Shown here: piece after piece, positions 31,986 through 41,479 of the stretch
Layout of the letters: every line of letters starts with the position of its first letter
Position numbering within the stretch: the stretch's first letter is position 1
Origin: Pirellulales bacterium
GTDB lineage: Bacteria; Planctomycetota; Planctomycetia; Pirellulales; JANQPP01
NCBI GenBank assembly: GCA_028289405.1
Contig: JANQPP010000176.1
Span: forward strand, 62,001-126,000
Reading direction: 5' to 3'
Length of the DNA stretch: 64,000 nt
The notes under the pieces: model-generated
What the model was told of the DNA's origin: nothing
Databases searched by the model: none
The model's input: only the letters and a program-made list of their open reading frames with translations
Program-made: the position numbers and the translations under genes

Positions 31986-33503
31986 CTACCTGCGTCCACC
32001 CCGTCCTCCGCCGCGCCGGCCACTTCGCGTGGGACTGGAGACCGATTGCCGGCCCGAGCGGGGAGTGCTGTAAGTCGGACGGGAACGTGTGTTGGGCGTC
32101 GTGCGGAGCGTGCCCGAGGGGCGGCTGGTGGTCACGCGGCCCGTGGAGAATCGGCTCTGTCCACTCGACAGTTGCCCGGCGCGGGAATCCAATTGGCCCC
32201 AAGTTTGGCCGAGTGATTGCCGCGCGGCTTGCCGCTGCAAATTGGGGAGCGATTCCAACCATTGGCTTGTGCTGGAGCGAGTCGTGGAGGGACGCCGCGT
32301 GGAAAATTGGCCCTCGCTCGCTGCCTGTGTGCGTTGGGTAGCCGAGGTTCGGTCCGTGGTGTCTGGTTGGCCGACTTGTCCATCGCCAGCGGTGAAGGTC
32401 TGCTGGCCCGCCTCGGTCGTGACCGTTGTCGTGGCCTGGCCGCCACCGGCTTGGGTTTGCACGGTGGCATCGCCATGCGTGGAATCGATATTCGTCGAGC
32501 CCTGATAATATCCACTTCCGTCGGCGTTCACACCGCCACTGCCGCTGTGTTCCGCCTGCGTACTGCCGTAACTGCTGCTGACCGACGTGTTGCCAGCACG
32601 ATCGAATGTAGTGGAACCGTCGCTGCCGGCGGTCACGTTGCCTCCGCCGGCATGGCTGCCTGAAGCGGAAAAGCCGTTGTTGGTGGAGATAGAGCCCGAG
32701 CCGTTGGAGCCGAAGTAGGTGATGTCACCCGACGTGGTCATTCCGGCGGCACCTTGGGCCTGGATTTCCGTCGTGGTTCCTCCCGGACCTTGTACCGTTG
32801 CTGACTCTGATCCGGCGGCAATCGTGGTAATGCCGTTTTGGTAGACAGTAGTACCTCCCGTCGTGGTGGCCGTACCACCGTGGGGACCGATATACGTCGT
32901 GGTCGATGTCGCCGTATTCACACCGTACAGCTCTTCGATCACGTCATCGGCGATCCAACCGGCGGCAAACGCGGCACCATAGCCGTAGGGCACCGGATAC
33001 GTGCCGGTGGACGTACCGCCTGGAGACGCAGTACCTCCGCCGGTTTCTGGAAGCGGCTCCTCTCCGCTCGCTTCCAGGCTCGCGGCATACGCGGCCCGCA
33101 CTCGGTCCACGGCGGCCCACACGTCCTCGAGCTGCGTCCGCACGGCCAGTCCCAACCGAGCGGTTACGGAAAGGTGCTGGTTCATCTGAGCGAGCAACTC
33201 CGGTTCACGATCGCGCAGAAAGCGCAAGCTCGATGGAATATGGGCGAGTTGCTGGCGGTAGACCTCCGCTGGCAACTGGGCGATTTCTCGCACACCAGCG
33301 GGATCCAGCGACGCGGCAAGCGCCTGCTCGATCGTCTCATCTGGATAAAAGGCGATGCCCGCCACCAGCACATCGAGCGCTTCCGCAGAGAGTGGCGGAA
33401 CGGTCGTGCTCGGGAGTGTTTCACTTTCCTGTTGGGCGCGGACAACACCGCTCATGAGTGCCAGAATAACTACAAACGATAATATATGCCTTTGTCGATA
33501 CAT
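31986..33503 (-). CDS. exported DUF3300-like protein with Gly/Thr/Ser-rich and Arg-rich tail
   Basis: A 505-residue protein. Signal peptide at residues 1-23 (FVVILALMSGVVRAQQ). Residues of about 38-140 match DUF3300: LDVLVAGIAFYPDETIEQAL and LPAEVYRQQLAHIPSSLRFL with QMNQHLSVTARLGLAVRTQ. Residues 150-400 are low-complexity Gly/Thr/Ser with short repeated motifs (GGTTT, GSGS), and residues 400-505 are Ser/Arg-rich ending in RSGRRGGGRGGRR, a strongly basic end that could bind nucleic acid or anionic polymer. ATG 33503 has GAGGGG 5 bases ahead. Function unknown; DUF3300 proteins in Gram-negatives are envelope-associated. Confidence 0.75.
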   Translation of the reverse strand: MYRQRHILSFVVILALMSGVVRAQQESETLPSTTVPPLSAEALDVLVAGIAFYPDETIEQALAASLDPAGVREIAQLPAEVYRQQLAHIPSSLRFLRDREPELLAQMNQHLSVTARLGLAVRTQLEDVWAAVDRVRAAYAASLEASGEEPLPETGGGTASPGGTSTGTYPVPYGYGAAFAAGWIADDVIEELYGVNTATSTTTYIGPHGGTATTTGGTTVYQNGITTIAAGSESATVQGPGGTTTEIQAQGAAGMTTSGDITYFGSNGSGSISTNNGFSASGSHAGGGNVTAGSDGSTTFDRAGNTSVSSSYGSTQAEHSGSGGVNADGSGYYQGSTNIDSTHGDATVQTQAGGGQATTTVTTEAGQQTFTAGDGQVGQPDTTDRTSATQRTQAASEGQFSTRRPSTTRSSTSQWLESLPNLQRQAARQSLGQTWGQLDSRAGQLSSGQSRFSTGRVTTSRPSGTLRTTPNTRSRPTYSTPRSGRQSVSSPTRSGRRGGGRGGRR

Positions 33504-33653
33504 ATAATCCCCTCTGCGTGCTTTTTTTGAAGAAGGCGTGGAAAAATCTCAAGTCCACGCTCCTCAACTATAGGACGCGAAGAGGGCAGCTAGTCGGAGA
33601 GTGCACGCACGGGTGAGTAGCAAAGGGAAAATCACCCAGAGAGATTCAGCGGC

Positions 33654-35732
33654 TCACGCGCCCCGTTTGGGGCGTGGCAGGCGGCTTCCTCCCTTGCGAC
33701 GTCCACGTTTGCCTTTGCCGGCTGACTTCGTGGACAGGCGGCTCGCGGAGTTGCTCTCGGCGGAGCCATTAGACTGCTTCAATTCGCTGATGCGGTCGCG
33801 AATGGCTGCGGCACGTTCAAACTCGAGCGCCTTGGAGGCGGCCAGCATCTCCTTTTGCAGCTCGGCGATGTATTCCTCCGTGATATACTCCGCTTCATCC
33901 TTACGCCCCACGGCAGCGTTGGCCCGAGCATGCGCCTCCGCTTCGGCTTCGATGCCGGCGCGAATGGCCTTGCGAATCGTTTGTGGCGTGATGCCATGTT
34001 CGCGGTTGTATTCCTCCTGCAGGCGCCGGCGGCGGGCTGTCTCCTCGATGGTCCGCTGCATGGAATCGGTGATTTTGTCGGCGTAGAGGATCACCTTCGC
34101 GTTGACGTTCCGGGCGGCGCGGCCAATGGTCTGCATCAAGGAAGTCTCGCTGCGGAGGAATCCTTCCTTGTCCGCATCCAATACCGCCACCATGGAGACC
34201 TCTGGCAAGTCCAGCCCTTCCCGCAAGAGGTTCACGCCGACCAGCGCTTCGAAGTGGCCGGCACGCAGGTCGCGAAGCAACTCGACCCGCTCGAAAGCGT
34301 CTAGTTCGCTGTGCAGCCATTTGCACTGCACACCCTGCTCGTTGAGGTACGAAGACAAATCCTCCGCCAGCCGCTTCGTCAGCGTGGTGACGAGTACTCG
34401 CTCCTGCTTCGCGGAACGTTCGCGGATCTGTTCTAGCAGATGCGGTACTTGTCCCCGCGCGGGACAGACTTCGATCACCGGATCGAGCAGGCCGGTGGGC
34501 CGCACGATCTGCTCCACGATCTCGCCGCCGGATTGCTCCAATTCGTAGTCGTTTGGTGTGGCGGAGACATACACGACTTGGTGGATTTTTTTATCCCATT
34601 CCTCGAATTTCAGAGGCCGGTTGTCGAGCGCGCTCGGCAGGCGAAACCCGTGTTCCACGAGTGTCGTCTTTCTGCTGCGGTCGCCCGCGTACATCGCCCG
34701 GACCTGCGGCAACGTGACATGCGACTCATCCACGAAGAGCAGGAAATCCTCCGGAAAATAATCGTACAGCGTGTCCGGAGTAGAACCCGGAGGACGTCCG
34801 CTCAAGGGCCGGCTGTAATTTTCGATGCCCGGGCAATAGCCGGTTTCCAGCAGCATTTCGATATCGAAACGGGTGCGGGCATTGAGCCGCTGCGCCTCGA
34901 GCAGCTTGCCGTTTCCCCGCAACTCGTCCAAGCGTTGTTCCAGCTCCTCCTTGATGGCGTCCACGGCGCCGGCGATGCGTTCCTCCGGGAGCACGAAGTG
35001 TTTCGCCGGATAGACGAACAGTTCTTGGAGTCGTTCGATCACCTCGCCGCTGGTGGGATTGATCAGCGAAAGCTGGTCGACGTCATCCCCCCAGAGCTCG
35101 ACCCGCATCGCATATTCTTCATAAGAAGGCCAAATTTCCACGCAATCCCCCCGCACGCGAAATTTGCCGGGAGTGAATTCGAAATCGCTCCGCTCATAGT
35201 GAATATCGACCAGCTTCCGCAACATGGCGTCCCGGTCGAGCTGTTCCCCGACGCGCACGGCCACCATCATGGCCCGATAGTCGGCGGGCGAACCGAGGCC
35301 GTAGATGCAAGAAACGCTGGCCACGATGATCACGTCCCGCCGGCTGACCAGCGAACTGGTCGAGGCCAATCTCAGCCGGTCGATCTCCTCGTTGATCGAA
35401 GCATCTTTTTCGATGTAGATATCACGCTGTGGAATGTAGGCTTCGGGCTGGTAGTAATCGTAATAGCTGACGAAGTAGTTGACGGCGTTATGCGGGAAAA
35501 ACTCGCGGAACTCCGAGTAAAGCTGCGCCGCGAGTGTCTTGTTGTGGGACAGGACCAGCGTGGGCATTTGCATGGCCTGAATCACATTGGCCATGGTAAA
35601 CGTCTTCCCGGAGCCGGTCACTCCCATGAGGACTTGCGTCCGGCGGCCTTTTCGCGCGCCGTCCACCAAAGCCTCGATCGCCTGAGGCTGGTCACCCGCC
35701 GGTTCGAAGGGGCTTACCAGTTGAAATTCCAT
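33654..35732 (-). CDS. uvrB: excinuclease ABC subunit B
   Basis: A 692-residue DNA repair helicase that loads damaged DNA for UvrC cutting. Walker A MGVTGSGKTFTMAN is near residues 37-50; YYDYYQPEAYIPQRDIYIEK is the damage-contact beta-hairpin; FVDESHVTLPQ is the DExx motif; and RAARNVNAKVILYADKIT holds helicase motif VI. The C-terminal UVR motif (LQKEMLAASKALEFERAAAI) is the UvrC contact. A Lys/Arg-rich tail of about 25 residues (KGKRGRRKGGSRLPRPKRGA) is additional. ATG 35732 has AGGAG 7 bases ahead; the frame runs on to 35765. It is divergent from trkA. Confidence 0.98.
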   Translation of the reverse strand: MEFQLVSPFEPAGDQPQAIEALVDGARKGRRTQVLMGVTGSGKTFTMANVIQAMQMPTLVLSHNKTLAAQLYSEFREFFPHNAVNYFVSYYDYYQPEAYIPQRDIYIEKDASINEEIDRLRLASTSSLVSRRDVIIVASVSCIYGLGSPADYRAMMVAVRVGEQLDRDAMLRKLVDIHYERSDFEFTPGKFRVRGDCVEIWPSYEEYAMRVELWGDDVDQLSLINPTSGEVIERLQELFVYPAKHFVLPEERIAGAVDAIKEELEQRLDELRGNGKLLEAQRLNARTRFDIEMLLETGYCPGIENYSRPLSGRPPGSTPDTLYDYFPEDFLLFVDESHVTLPQVRAMYAGDRSRKTTLVEHGFRLPSALDNRPLKFEEWDKKIHQVVYVSATPNDYELEQSGGEIVEQIVRPTGLLDPVIEVCPARGQVPHLLEQIRERSAKQERVLVTTLTKRLAEDLSSYLNEQGVQCKWLHSELDAFERVELLRDLRAGHFEALVGVNLLREGLDLPEVSMVAVLDADKEGFLRSETSLMQTIGRAARNVNAKVILYADKITDSMQRTIEETARRRRLQEEYNREHGITPQTIRKAIRAGIEAEAEAHARANAAVGRKDEAEYITEEYIAELQKEMLAASKALEFERAAAIRDRISELKQSNGSAESNSASRLSTKSAGKGKRGRRKGGSRLPRPKRGA

Positions 35733-36030
35733 GCAGGGCTCCTGGTCAAGGCGAGAATCCGCCACGTGGCTGTTCTGGGTGCATTGATTCTACGCCCTTT
35801 TTTCCTGAAACTGGAGGGCTTGTCGGGACGACGCCGAGTAAGCAGGAGCCATCGCAGTTCTCCATCGTGTTGCCTAATGGCGCCGCGAAACGTAAGTTTT
35901 CACCAATCTGGCCAGGTCGCCAATTCGAGCGATTCCCACTCTCGACTCCACATAGGCGAGCGGTTCAACCGTTTTCCAGACCGTTGGTTGACCTCTCGAT
36001 AATCCTCGACCATTCCTTCGGAAACCAAGC

Positions 36031-37389
36031 ATGAACATTTTGGTGCTCGGCGCGGGAACCGTGGGCATCTCCGTGGCGGATGAGCTTTGCCAACGCGGAC
36101 ACAGCGTGACGTGCGTCGACGCGGAGATCGAACGGGCGCGAATCGTCAACGAACGGCTGGACGTGCGCGTGCTCCATGGTTCCGCTTCCGAATCGAGCAT
36201 TCTCTTTCAGGCGGGCGCCTTCGACGCGGATCTCTGCCTGGCAGTCACCGGCGATGACGAAACTAATCTCGTCGCCGCCAGCATCGCCAAGGCGATGGGG
36301 GCCAAACGGACCGTGGCAAGAGTCTACGCCCAAATCCTGCTCGACATGAGCACCTTCGACTATCAGCGGCATTTCAAGATCGACCGCCTGATGAGCCTGG
36401 AATATCTATCCGCGATGGAACTTGCCCGGGCCATCCGCCAATCGGGCTCCATCGCCTTCGAAAGCTTCGCCCGCGGCGCGCTGGAATTCCACGAGCTCAT
36501 CATCAGTACGTCCACCCCCACGCTAGGGACGCGGATCCTCGATCTCGACCTGCCGAACGGCGTGCGGATCGGATCCATTTTGAGGGAAGGCCGGCTGAAA
36601 ATCGCCGAAGCCCAAGACACTTTGGAATCAGGAGACCGCATCACGCTGATTGGCACGCATGACGACATTTCCCAGGTGCGTCATAAATTCCAGGACGACA
36701 AAGTCCGACGAAAGCTGATCGTGATCGCCGGTGGCGGTGAAACGGGCTACCACTTGGCGCGGACGCTGGATGCCCAGCCTTCCAAGGTTGTGATCATGGA
36801 GGAGGATAGCGAACGCTGCGAATACTTGGCCGCGCGGCTCCGACATACGACGGTCGTTCAATCGGATTGCACGCGGCGGGACCATTTGGAAGAGGAACGG
36901 GTGGGAGGCGCGGACGTGTTCGTCGCCTGCACCGGTGACGATGAGAACAACATCATGGCGGGCGTGGAGGCCCGGGAAGTGGGAGCGAAGAAAATATTGG
37001 CCGTCGTCAGCCGCCCCGACTACGCGAATGTCGTGGCCAAACTGGGCATCGACCATGCCGTCAGCCCGCGCGAGGTGCTGGCCAAGCAAGTGGTGGGCAT
37101 GCTCAGCCAGGGAGCGCTGATCGCCCGCTTCCCCCTTGCGGGAGGCGGAGTCGACATCATGGAACTCGAGGTCAAGGAAGAAGCACCCGTGACCTCGCGC
37201 AAGTTGATGGATGCCAAGCTGCCCTCCCAATGTCTCATCGCTGCGGTCACGCACAATGGATACGTTAAAGTGCCCGGAGCCGACGATACCCTGCATCCTG
37301 GCGATACGGTCGTGGCCCTGGTGGATGAATCCGCGGCGGCGGACACGCTGCAAGCCTTCGCGGCCCAGGCGGCCCTCGTTCGGACATAA
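36031..37389 (+). CDS. trkA: Trk potassium uptake regulatory subunit TrkA
   Basis: A 452-residue cytoplasmic protein that gates the TrkH channel in response to NAD(H)/nucleotides. Two RCK units in tandem: the first Rossmann motif NILVLGAGTVGISVADEL (residues 2-19), the second VIAGGGETGYHLARTL (about 230), each followed by an RCK_C domain; the second ends GDTVVALVDESAAADTLQAF. Length is that of E. coli TrkA. It lies 15 bases ahead of trkH, so the two form an operon. The 298 bases between uvrB and trkA should contain both promoters, but none stands out. Confidence 0.97.
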   Translation: MNILVLGAGTVGISVADELCQRGHSVTCVDAEIERARIVNERLDVRVLHGSASESSILFQAGAFDADLCLAVTGDDETNLVAASIAKAMGAKRTVARVYAQILLDMSTFDYQRHFKIDRLMSLEYLSAMELARAIRQSGSIAFESFARGALEFHELIISTSTPTLGTRILDLDLPNGVRIGSILREGRLKIAEAQDTLESGDRITLIGTHDDISQVRHKFQDDKVRRKLIVIAGGGETGYHLARTLDAQPSKVVIMEEDSERCEYLAARLRHTTVVQSDCTRRDHLEEERVGGADVFVACTGDDENNIMAGVEAREVGAKKILAVVSRPDYANVVAKLGIDHAVSPREVLAKQVVGMLSQGALIARFPLAGGGVDIMELEVKEEAPVTSRKLMDAKLPSQCLIAAVTHNGYVKVPGADDTLHPGDTVVALVDESAAADTLQAFAAQAALVRT

Positions 37390-37404
37390 AAGCTTCTTCT
37401 TGTT

Positions 37405-38997
37405 ATGAATACGTCGCTTGTCTGCCGTCTGTTGGGCCGCGTCGCGCTGCTGGTGGGCGTTTCCATGCTGTTCAGCCTGCCCTGGGGTTTCACCTGGCGG
37501 GACGACGGTCTCCATGTGGAAACCCGGGGCGTGGTGGGCCTGTCGCTTTCGGTGTTGATCAGCTTTTGCGTGGCCGGGCTGCTCTCCTGGCTCGGACGAG
37601 GGGAAACCGGGCGGCTGTATCGCAAGGAAGCCATGGCCGTGGTGGGGTTGTGTTGGATGCTGGCCACCGTTTTGGGCGCTCTGCCTTTTCTTTTCTCGGG
37701 AACCAGCCGCCTAGCGGTACGCGACCAAAGCGGAACCATCTCCGACAGAGTGCCCATGTCCTTCGCGGACGCCATCTTCGAATCCGCCTCGGGATTCAGC
37801 ACGACGGGCGCCACCGTGATTGGCGACTTGGAAGATCGGGAACTGGTGCCACGCTGCATCCTGTTTTGGCGCTCAAGCACGCACTTTTTGGGCGGATTGG
37901 GCATCATCGTGTTGTTCGTGGCCATTCTCGGCCAGGGGTCGGCGGGCAAAACCCTGATGCGTTCGGAGATGCCCGGCCCCTCCCAACAGGGGATGCGGGC
38001 ACGCATGCAGCATACGGCCTGGGTATTCACGGCGATTTATCTGATTTTGAACGCAGTCCTTTGCCTGTTGTTGGTCCTGGAAGGCATGGGCTGGTTTGAC
38101 GCGATCTGCCATGCCTTCGGCACATTGGCCACCGGCGGCTTTAGCACCTACAACGCCAGCTTGGGACATTTTGATAGCCCCTCCATCGAGTTCACGGTAA
38201 CCGTGTTCATGATTTTGGCCGGCTCCAACTTCGCGCTGCTGTACGCCGTCATGGCGGGGCGCTGGGGTGATCTCTGGCGGGATCTCGAATGGCGAACCTA
38301 CATTGTCGTGATTTTCGGTGTCACGGCGCTGGTTGTGGCCTTCGGTTTGTGGCACGACGATTTCGTGGATGGGACCAATGCCTTGGCACAGCCGGAGGAG
38401 TTCTTTCGCGCGATTCGATTCGGCCTCTTTCAAGTCGTTTCCATCATGACCACCACGGGATTCGGTACGCATGATTTCGATGGATGGAATAGCTTCGGCC
38501 GCGGCGTGCTCTTTCTGCTGATGTTCGTGGGAGGATGTGCCGGGAGCACGGGCGGGGGGCTCAAGGTGATCCGGCACATTCTGTTTTTGAAGATATTGAA
38601 GAGAGAGATCGAAAGGTCGTTTCGTCCCAGCGTGGTACGACCGCTGCGGATCGGTGACCAAGCAGTGAATGATCCCGAGATGTATCGAGGCATCCTCGTC
38701 TATTTCAGCATGATCCTGGTGATCTTCGTGTTCAGTTGGATGGCTCTGGTCACGATCGAGCCCGATTCCACTTGGAATGACCAGGAAATCAAAAACAAAC
38801 TCATCGATTCCGCGAGTGGCATCGCCGCGACCCTGAACAACATTGGTCCTGGCTTGGGCATCGTGGGCGCCACGCAGAATTACGCCCACTTCACTTCGGT
38901 CGCCAAGTTGCTATTCGCCTGGCTGATGATGCTTGGTCGCCTCGAGATTTTCGTCGTGCTTGTGCTATTCTCTCCGCGTTTTTGGCGGTCGGCGTGA
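37405..38997 (+). CDS. trkH: Trk potassium channel subunit TrkH
   Basis: A 530-residue membrane protein, the K+-conducting subunit paired with TrkA. The four selectivity-filter loops can be read: SASGFSTTGATVIG, FGTLATGGFSTYNASLG, TTTGFGTHDFDGW and GGCAGSTGGGLKVIRHI, each with the key Gly. About ten membrane helices surround them, and the chain ends LGRLEIFVVLVLFSPRFW, which is typical for TrkH/KtrB. It begins 15 bases after trkA. Confidence 0.97.
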   Translation: MNTSLVCRLLGRVALLVGVSMLFSLPWGFTWRDDGLHVETRGVVGLSLSVLISFCVAGLLSWLGRGETGRLYRKEAMAVVGLCWMLATVLGALPFLFSGTSRLAVRDQSGTISDRVPMSFADAIFESASGFSTTGATVIGDLEDRELVPRCILFWRSSTHFLGGLGIIVLFVAILGQGSAGKTLMRSEMPGPSQQGMRARMQHTAWVFTAIYLILNAVLCLLLVLEGMGWFDAICHAFGTLATGGFSTYNASLGHFDSPSIEFTVTVFMILAGSNFALLYAVMAGRWGDLWRDLEWRTYIVVIFGVTALVVAFGLWHDDFVDGTNALAQPEEFFRAIRFGLFQVVSIMTTTGFGTHDFDGWNSFGRGVLFLLMFVGGCAGSTGGGLKVIRHILFLKILKREIERSFRPSVVRPLRIGDQAVNDPEMYRGILVYFSMILVIFVFSWMALVTIEPDSTWNDQEIKNKLIDSASGIAATLNNIGPGLGIVGATQNYAHFTSVAKLLFAWLMMLGRLEIFVVLVLFSPRFWRSA

Positions 38998-39280
38998 TAG
39001 GCTTCGGACGCGAATCCGCATATTCTGGCACGGACTTTGCATAGTATTCAGTCGGAACTCGAGAGGCCGACTAGCTCCATACATGGCCCATGAAACTGCG
39101 GGGTCGAAACGGAAGAGGCAAACCGGCGTGGAGCGGGGGCCGCAACAGAGATGAGGCAAGTGCTGTCTGGATCAACGGTTAGCAGAGAAGAGCTTCCTCA
39201 ATTTAACCTCCCGTCCTGAGTTGGGAGTGGTTTCGGAAGAGAGTCGAGGGCAATTCGCGACTGAAGTATCCTCAGACGGC

Positions 39281-39338
39281 TGCAACAAATGGCGGGGCAA
39301 GAGATGCTGATTTGGCATTTCTTGTCCCGCCTGTTGCA
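39281..39338 (+). other. long imperfect hairpin, candidate structured RNA
   Basis: Arm 39281-39306 pairs with arm 39316-39338 around a 9-base loop; about 23 pairs with one 3-base bulge (AAT). Both non-Watson-Crick positions become G-U on the plus strand but A-C on the minus strand, so the structure is complete only in plus-strand RNA. Function unknown. Confidence 0.6.
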
Positions 39339-39669
39339 TTTTGCGTGTATCAAAATTGAACATGTGTACCAAAACAATACAATCCCTGCCGCCGATACTC
39401 ATATGATTGATGCACTGAGGACGGCTTTTCGCTAAAAATTTCAGCATTTTTTTGACCATCCGCACGCGAGATCGCCGGCCCCATAGAAGAAGCTGTACGT
39501 ATGAAAAAAGGCGGAGTCATTCACACATGTTTTGTCCGGTGAATCGCAGTTCTCAAAAGGCATCAATAGCGCAGCTCGAAGCGACGATCCAGCTCGCCAC
39601 TTCCACCAAACAACTGCTTTTTCCCGGGCATTCTCGTACCATATTAATTAGGCGATGAACTTGTTTCGT

Positions 39670-39715
39670 CCCCAAGCGACTCGCCGGCTCGCGAGTTGGG
39701 GTGTTATTCTTTTTC
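39670..39715 (+). terminator. terminator-like hairpin and T-run ahead of the DUF1549 gene
   Basis: CCCCAA...CTCGC (39670-39685) pairs with GCGAGTTGGGG (39691-39701), with a 4-base bulge and a 6-base loop; TGTTATTCTTTTT follows at 39702-39714. This has the form of a Rho-independent terminator on the plus strand, only ~20 bases before the start of the next gene, so it may attenuate it or end an upstream RNA. Confidence 0.5.
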
Positions 39716-39734
39716 GCATGGAGCCTGGATCGCC

Positions 39735-41420
39735 ATGCTCGGACCAGCGAAACCTCGGCGAAAGTTCATTCTGGTCTCCGCGACGTTGTCGCTGGTGGCA
39801 TGCACAGGCTGGTCGGTCGGCAATCAATTTGGCTTCGCGGCGGAAATCCCCAAACTCGTGGCCGACATCGATGCCCAATTTGATGCCGCCTGGGAAGAAG
39901 CCTCGGTCGTGCCTTCCAAATCGGCGACCGATGGCGAGTGGTGCCGCCGACTCTACCTAGACCTTCTCGGTCGAATTCCCACACTCGAGGAGCTGCAATC
40001 TTTTCTCGCCACAAGATCTCGGGACAAGAGGACCAACTTGGTCGATCGGCTGCTTTCTGAGGAGTACGCCGAGGAATTCGCCGAGCATTGGTCGATGGTT
40101 TGGCTGAACCTACTGATTGGCCGTGACACCAACTCTGGCAACCGCCGCTGGATCGATCGCGACGGCCTGCGGGAATACTTACAAGAGTCGTTTTCGGCCA
40201 ACAAGCCCTACGACGTCCTGGCGGAGGAACTGATCACCGCCACGGGAAACAATCGCCCCGGAGAAGAAGAATTCAACGGGGCCGTGAATTTTCTTACTGG
40301 AAAGTTATCGGACAACGCCGTCGACGCCACCGTGAGCACCTCACGGATCTTTCTCGGCATGCGAGTGGAATGTACACAGTGCCACAACCATCCCTTCAAC
40401 GACTGGAAGCAATCGCAGTTCTGGCAGCTCAACGCCTATTTTCGGCAAGCTCGACCTTTGCGGCGTTATCGTGAAGGGGAATTGAACTCCGTGTATCTCA
40501 TGGACGAGGATTTTCTAGGAGAAGGTGGGAACTCGCCAGATGATGCCGAAGTCTACTTCGAGATGAGAAATGGCCGGCTCCAGGTTGCTTATCCTGTCTT
40601 CGTGGATGGACAGGCTTTAGAAAATCATTCAGGACGTATTTCGCAGGTAAACCGCCGCCAAGAATTGGCGAAGTTGATCGTCTCCTCGGAATATCTTTCC
40701 CAAGCGGTCGTGAACCGTCTGTGGCGGCACTTCTTGGGCCGAGGATTCGTGACCCCCGTCGATGATATGGGGCCGCATAATCCGCCGGTGCTGCCAGACA
40801 TTTTCGCTTCCTTGAATGAAGCCTTCGTACGGCAAAGCTATGATCTAAAATTCCTGATGAGGACGATCGTGCTCGGCAAGCCGTACAGCCTTTCTAGCAT
40901 CGCGCATCGCCGCAACGCGGAGGACGATCCGGATACAGGGTCACCGCCGTTATTCAGCCGCTTCTACGCGCGCCCCATGGACGCGGAACAACTGTATGCA
41001 TCCCTGCTCGTGGCCACGCACGCCGACCGTGCGATACAGCGGAGTGATCGGCGAGACGATGCCCAGCGGGATTGGCTGGCACGCTTCACGCGGGAATTCG
41101 ACTCCAATGATGATCAACCCCCGACTGTCTTCGAAGGCACGATCCCCCAGACGCTGATGCTGATGAACGGCGGGTTGATGCGCCAAGCGACCAGCCTGCG
41201 GGAGGGGAGTTTTTTGTATCAAGTCGCCAAGCGGAACAACCTCGATGCGATGGAAATGATTGACCGTTTGTATCTCGCGGCGCTGGCCCGGCGCGCGACC
41301 AAGCCGGAGAAACAAATAGCCGAAGCGCTATACCGCGAACACAACGGCAAGATGGAAAAAGTCTTGCAGGACATGTGGTGGGCCATTCTCAACAGCAACG
41401 AGTTCTTGTTCATCCATTGA
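39735..41420 (+). CDS. DUF1549/DUF1553 planctomycete cytochrome-like protein
   Basis: A 561-residue exported protein with an N-terminal signal (KFILVSATLSLVACTGWSVG). The DUF1549 part (about residues 35-240) includes WCRRLYLDLLGRIPTLEELQ and the motif MRVECTQCHNHPFNDW, a CxxCH that may bind heme. DUF1553 follows (about 300-560): RRQELAKLIVSSEYLSQAVVNRLW, HFLGRGFVTPVDDMGPHNPP and NSNEFLFIH at the end. Such proteins are abundant in planctomycetes and are always paired with a DUF1501 protein, here 59 bases downstream. They are proposed to degrade polysaccharide or its sulfated form, but no activity is proven. ATG 39735 is selected; the frame starts at 39696. Confidence 0.93.
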   Translation: MLGPAKPRRKFILVSATLSLVACTGWSVGNQFGFAAEIPKLVADIDAQFDAAWEEASVVPSKSATDGEWCRRLYLDLLGRIPTLEELQSFLATRSRDKRTNLVDRLLSEEYAEEFAEHWSMVWLNLLIGRDTNSGNRRWIDRDGLREYLQESFSANKPYDVLAEELITATGNNRPGEEEFNGAVNFLTGKLSDNAVDATVSTSRIFLGMRVECTQCHNHPFNDWKQSQFWQLNAYFRQARPLRRYREGELNSVYLMDEDFLGEGGNSPDDAEVYFEMRNGRLQVAYPVFVDGQALENHSGRISQVNRRQELAKLIVSSEYLSQAVVNRLWRHFLGRGFVTPVDDMGPHNPPVLPDIFASLNEAFVRQSYDLKFLMRTIVLGKPYSLSSIAHRRNAEDDPDTGSPPLFSRFYARPMDAEQLYASLLVATHADRAIQRSDRRDDAQRDWLARFTREFDSNDDQPPTVFEGTIPQTLMLMNGGLMRQATSLREGSFLYQVAKRNNLDAMEMIDRLYLAALARRATKPEKQIAEALYREHNGKMEKVLQDMWWAILNSNEFLFIH

Positions 41421-41479
41421 GAAATTGGCGTGGTTGGCTCCCCGGACAACAAGCCCGCTCAGGGCGAAAGGTGCTGGAC

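Larger units (their letters stand above)
38998..39734. other. long structured intergenic region before the DUF1549 gene
   Basis: About 740 bases. Two large inverted repeats are seen: 39281-39338 and 39670-39701, described separately. No open frame with protein features was found. It could encode a non-coding RNA or a long leader. Confidence 0.55.
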
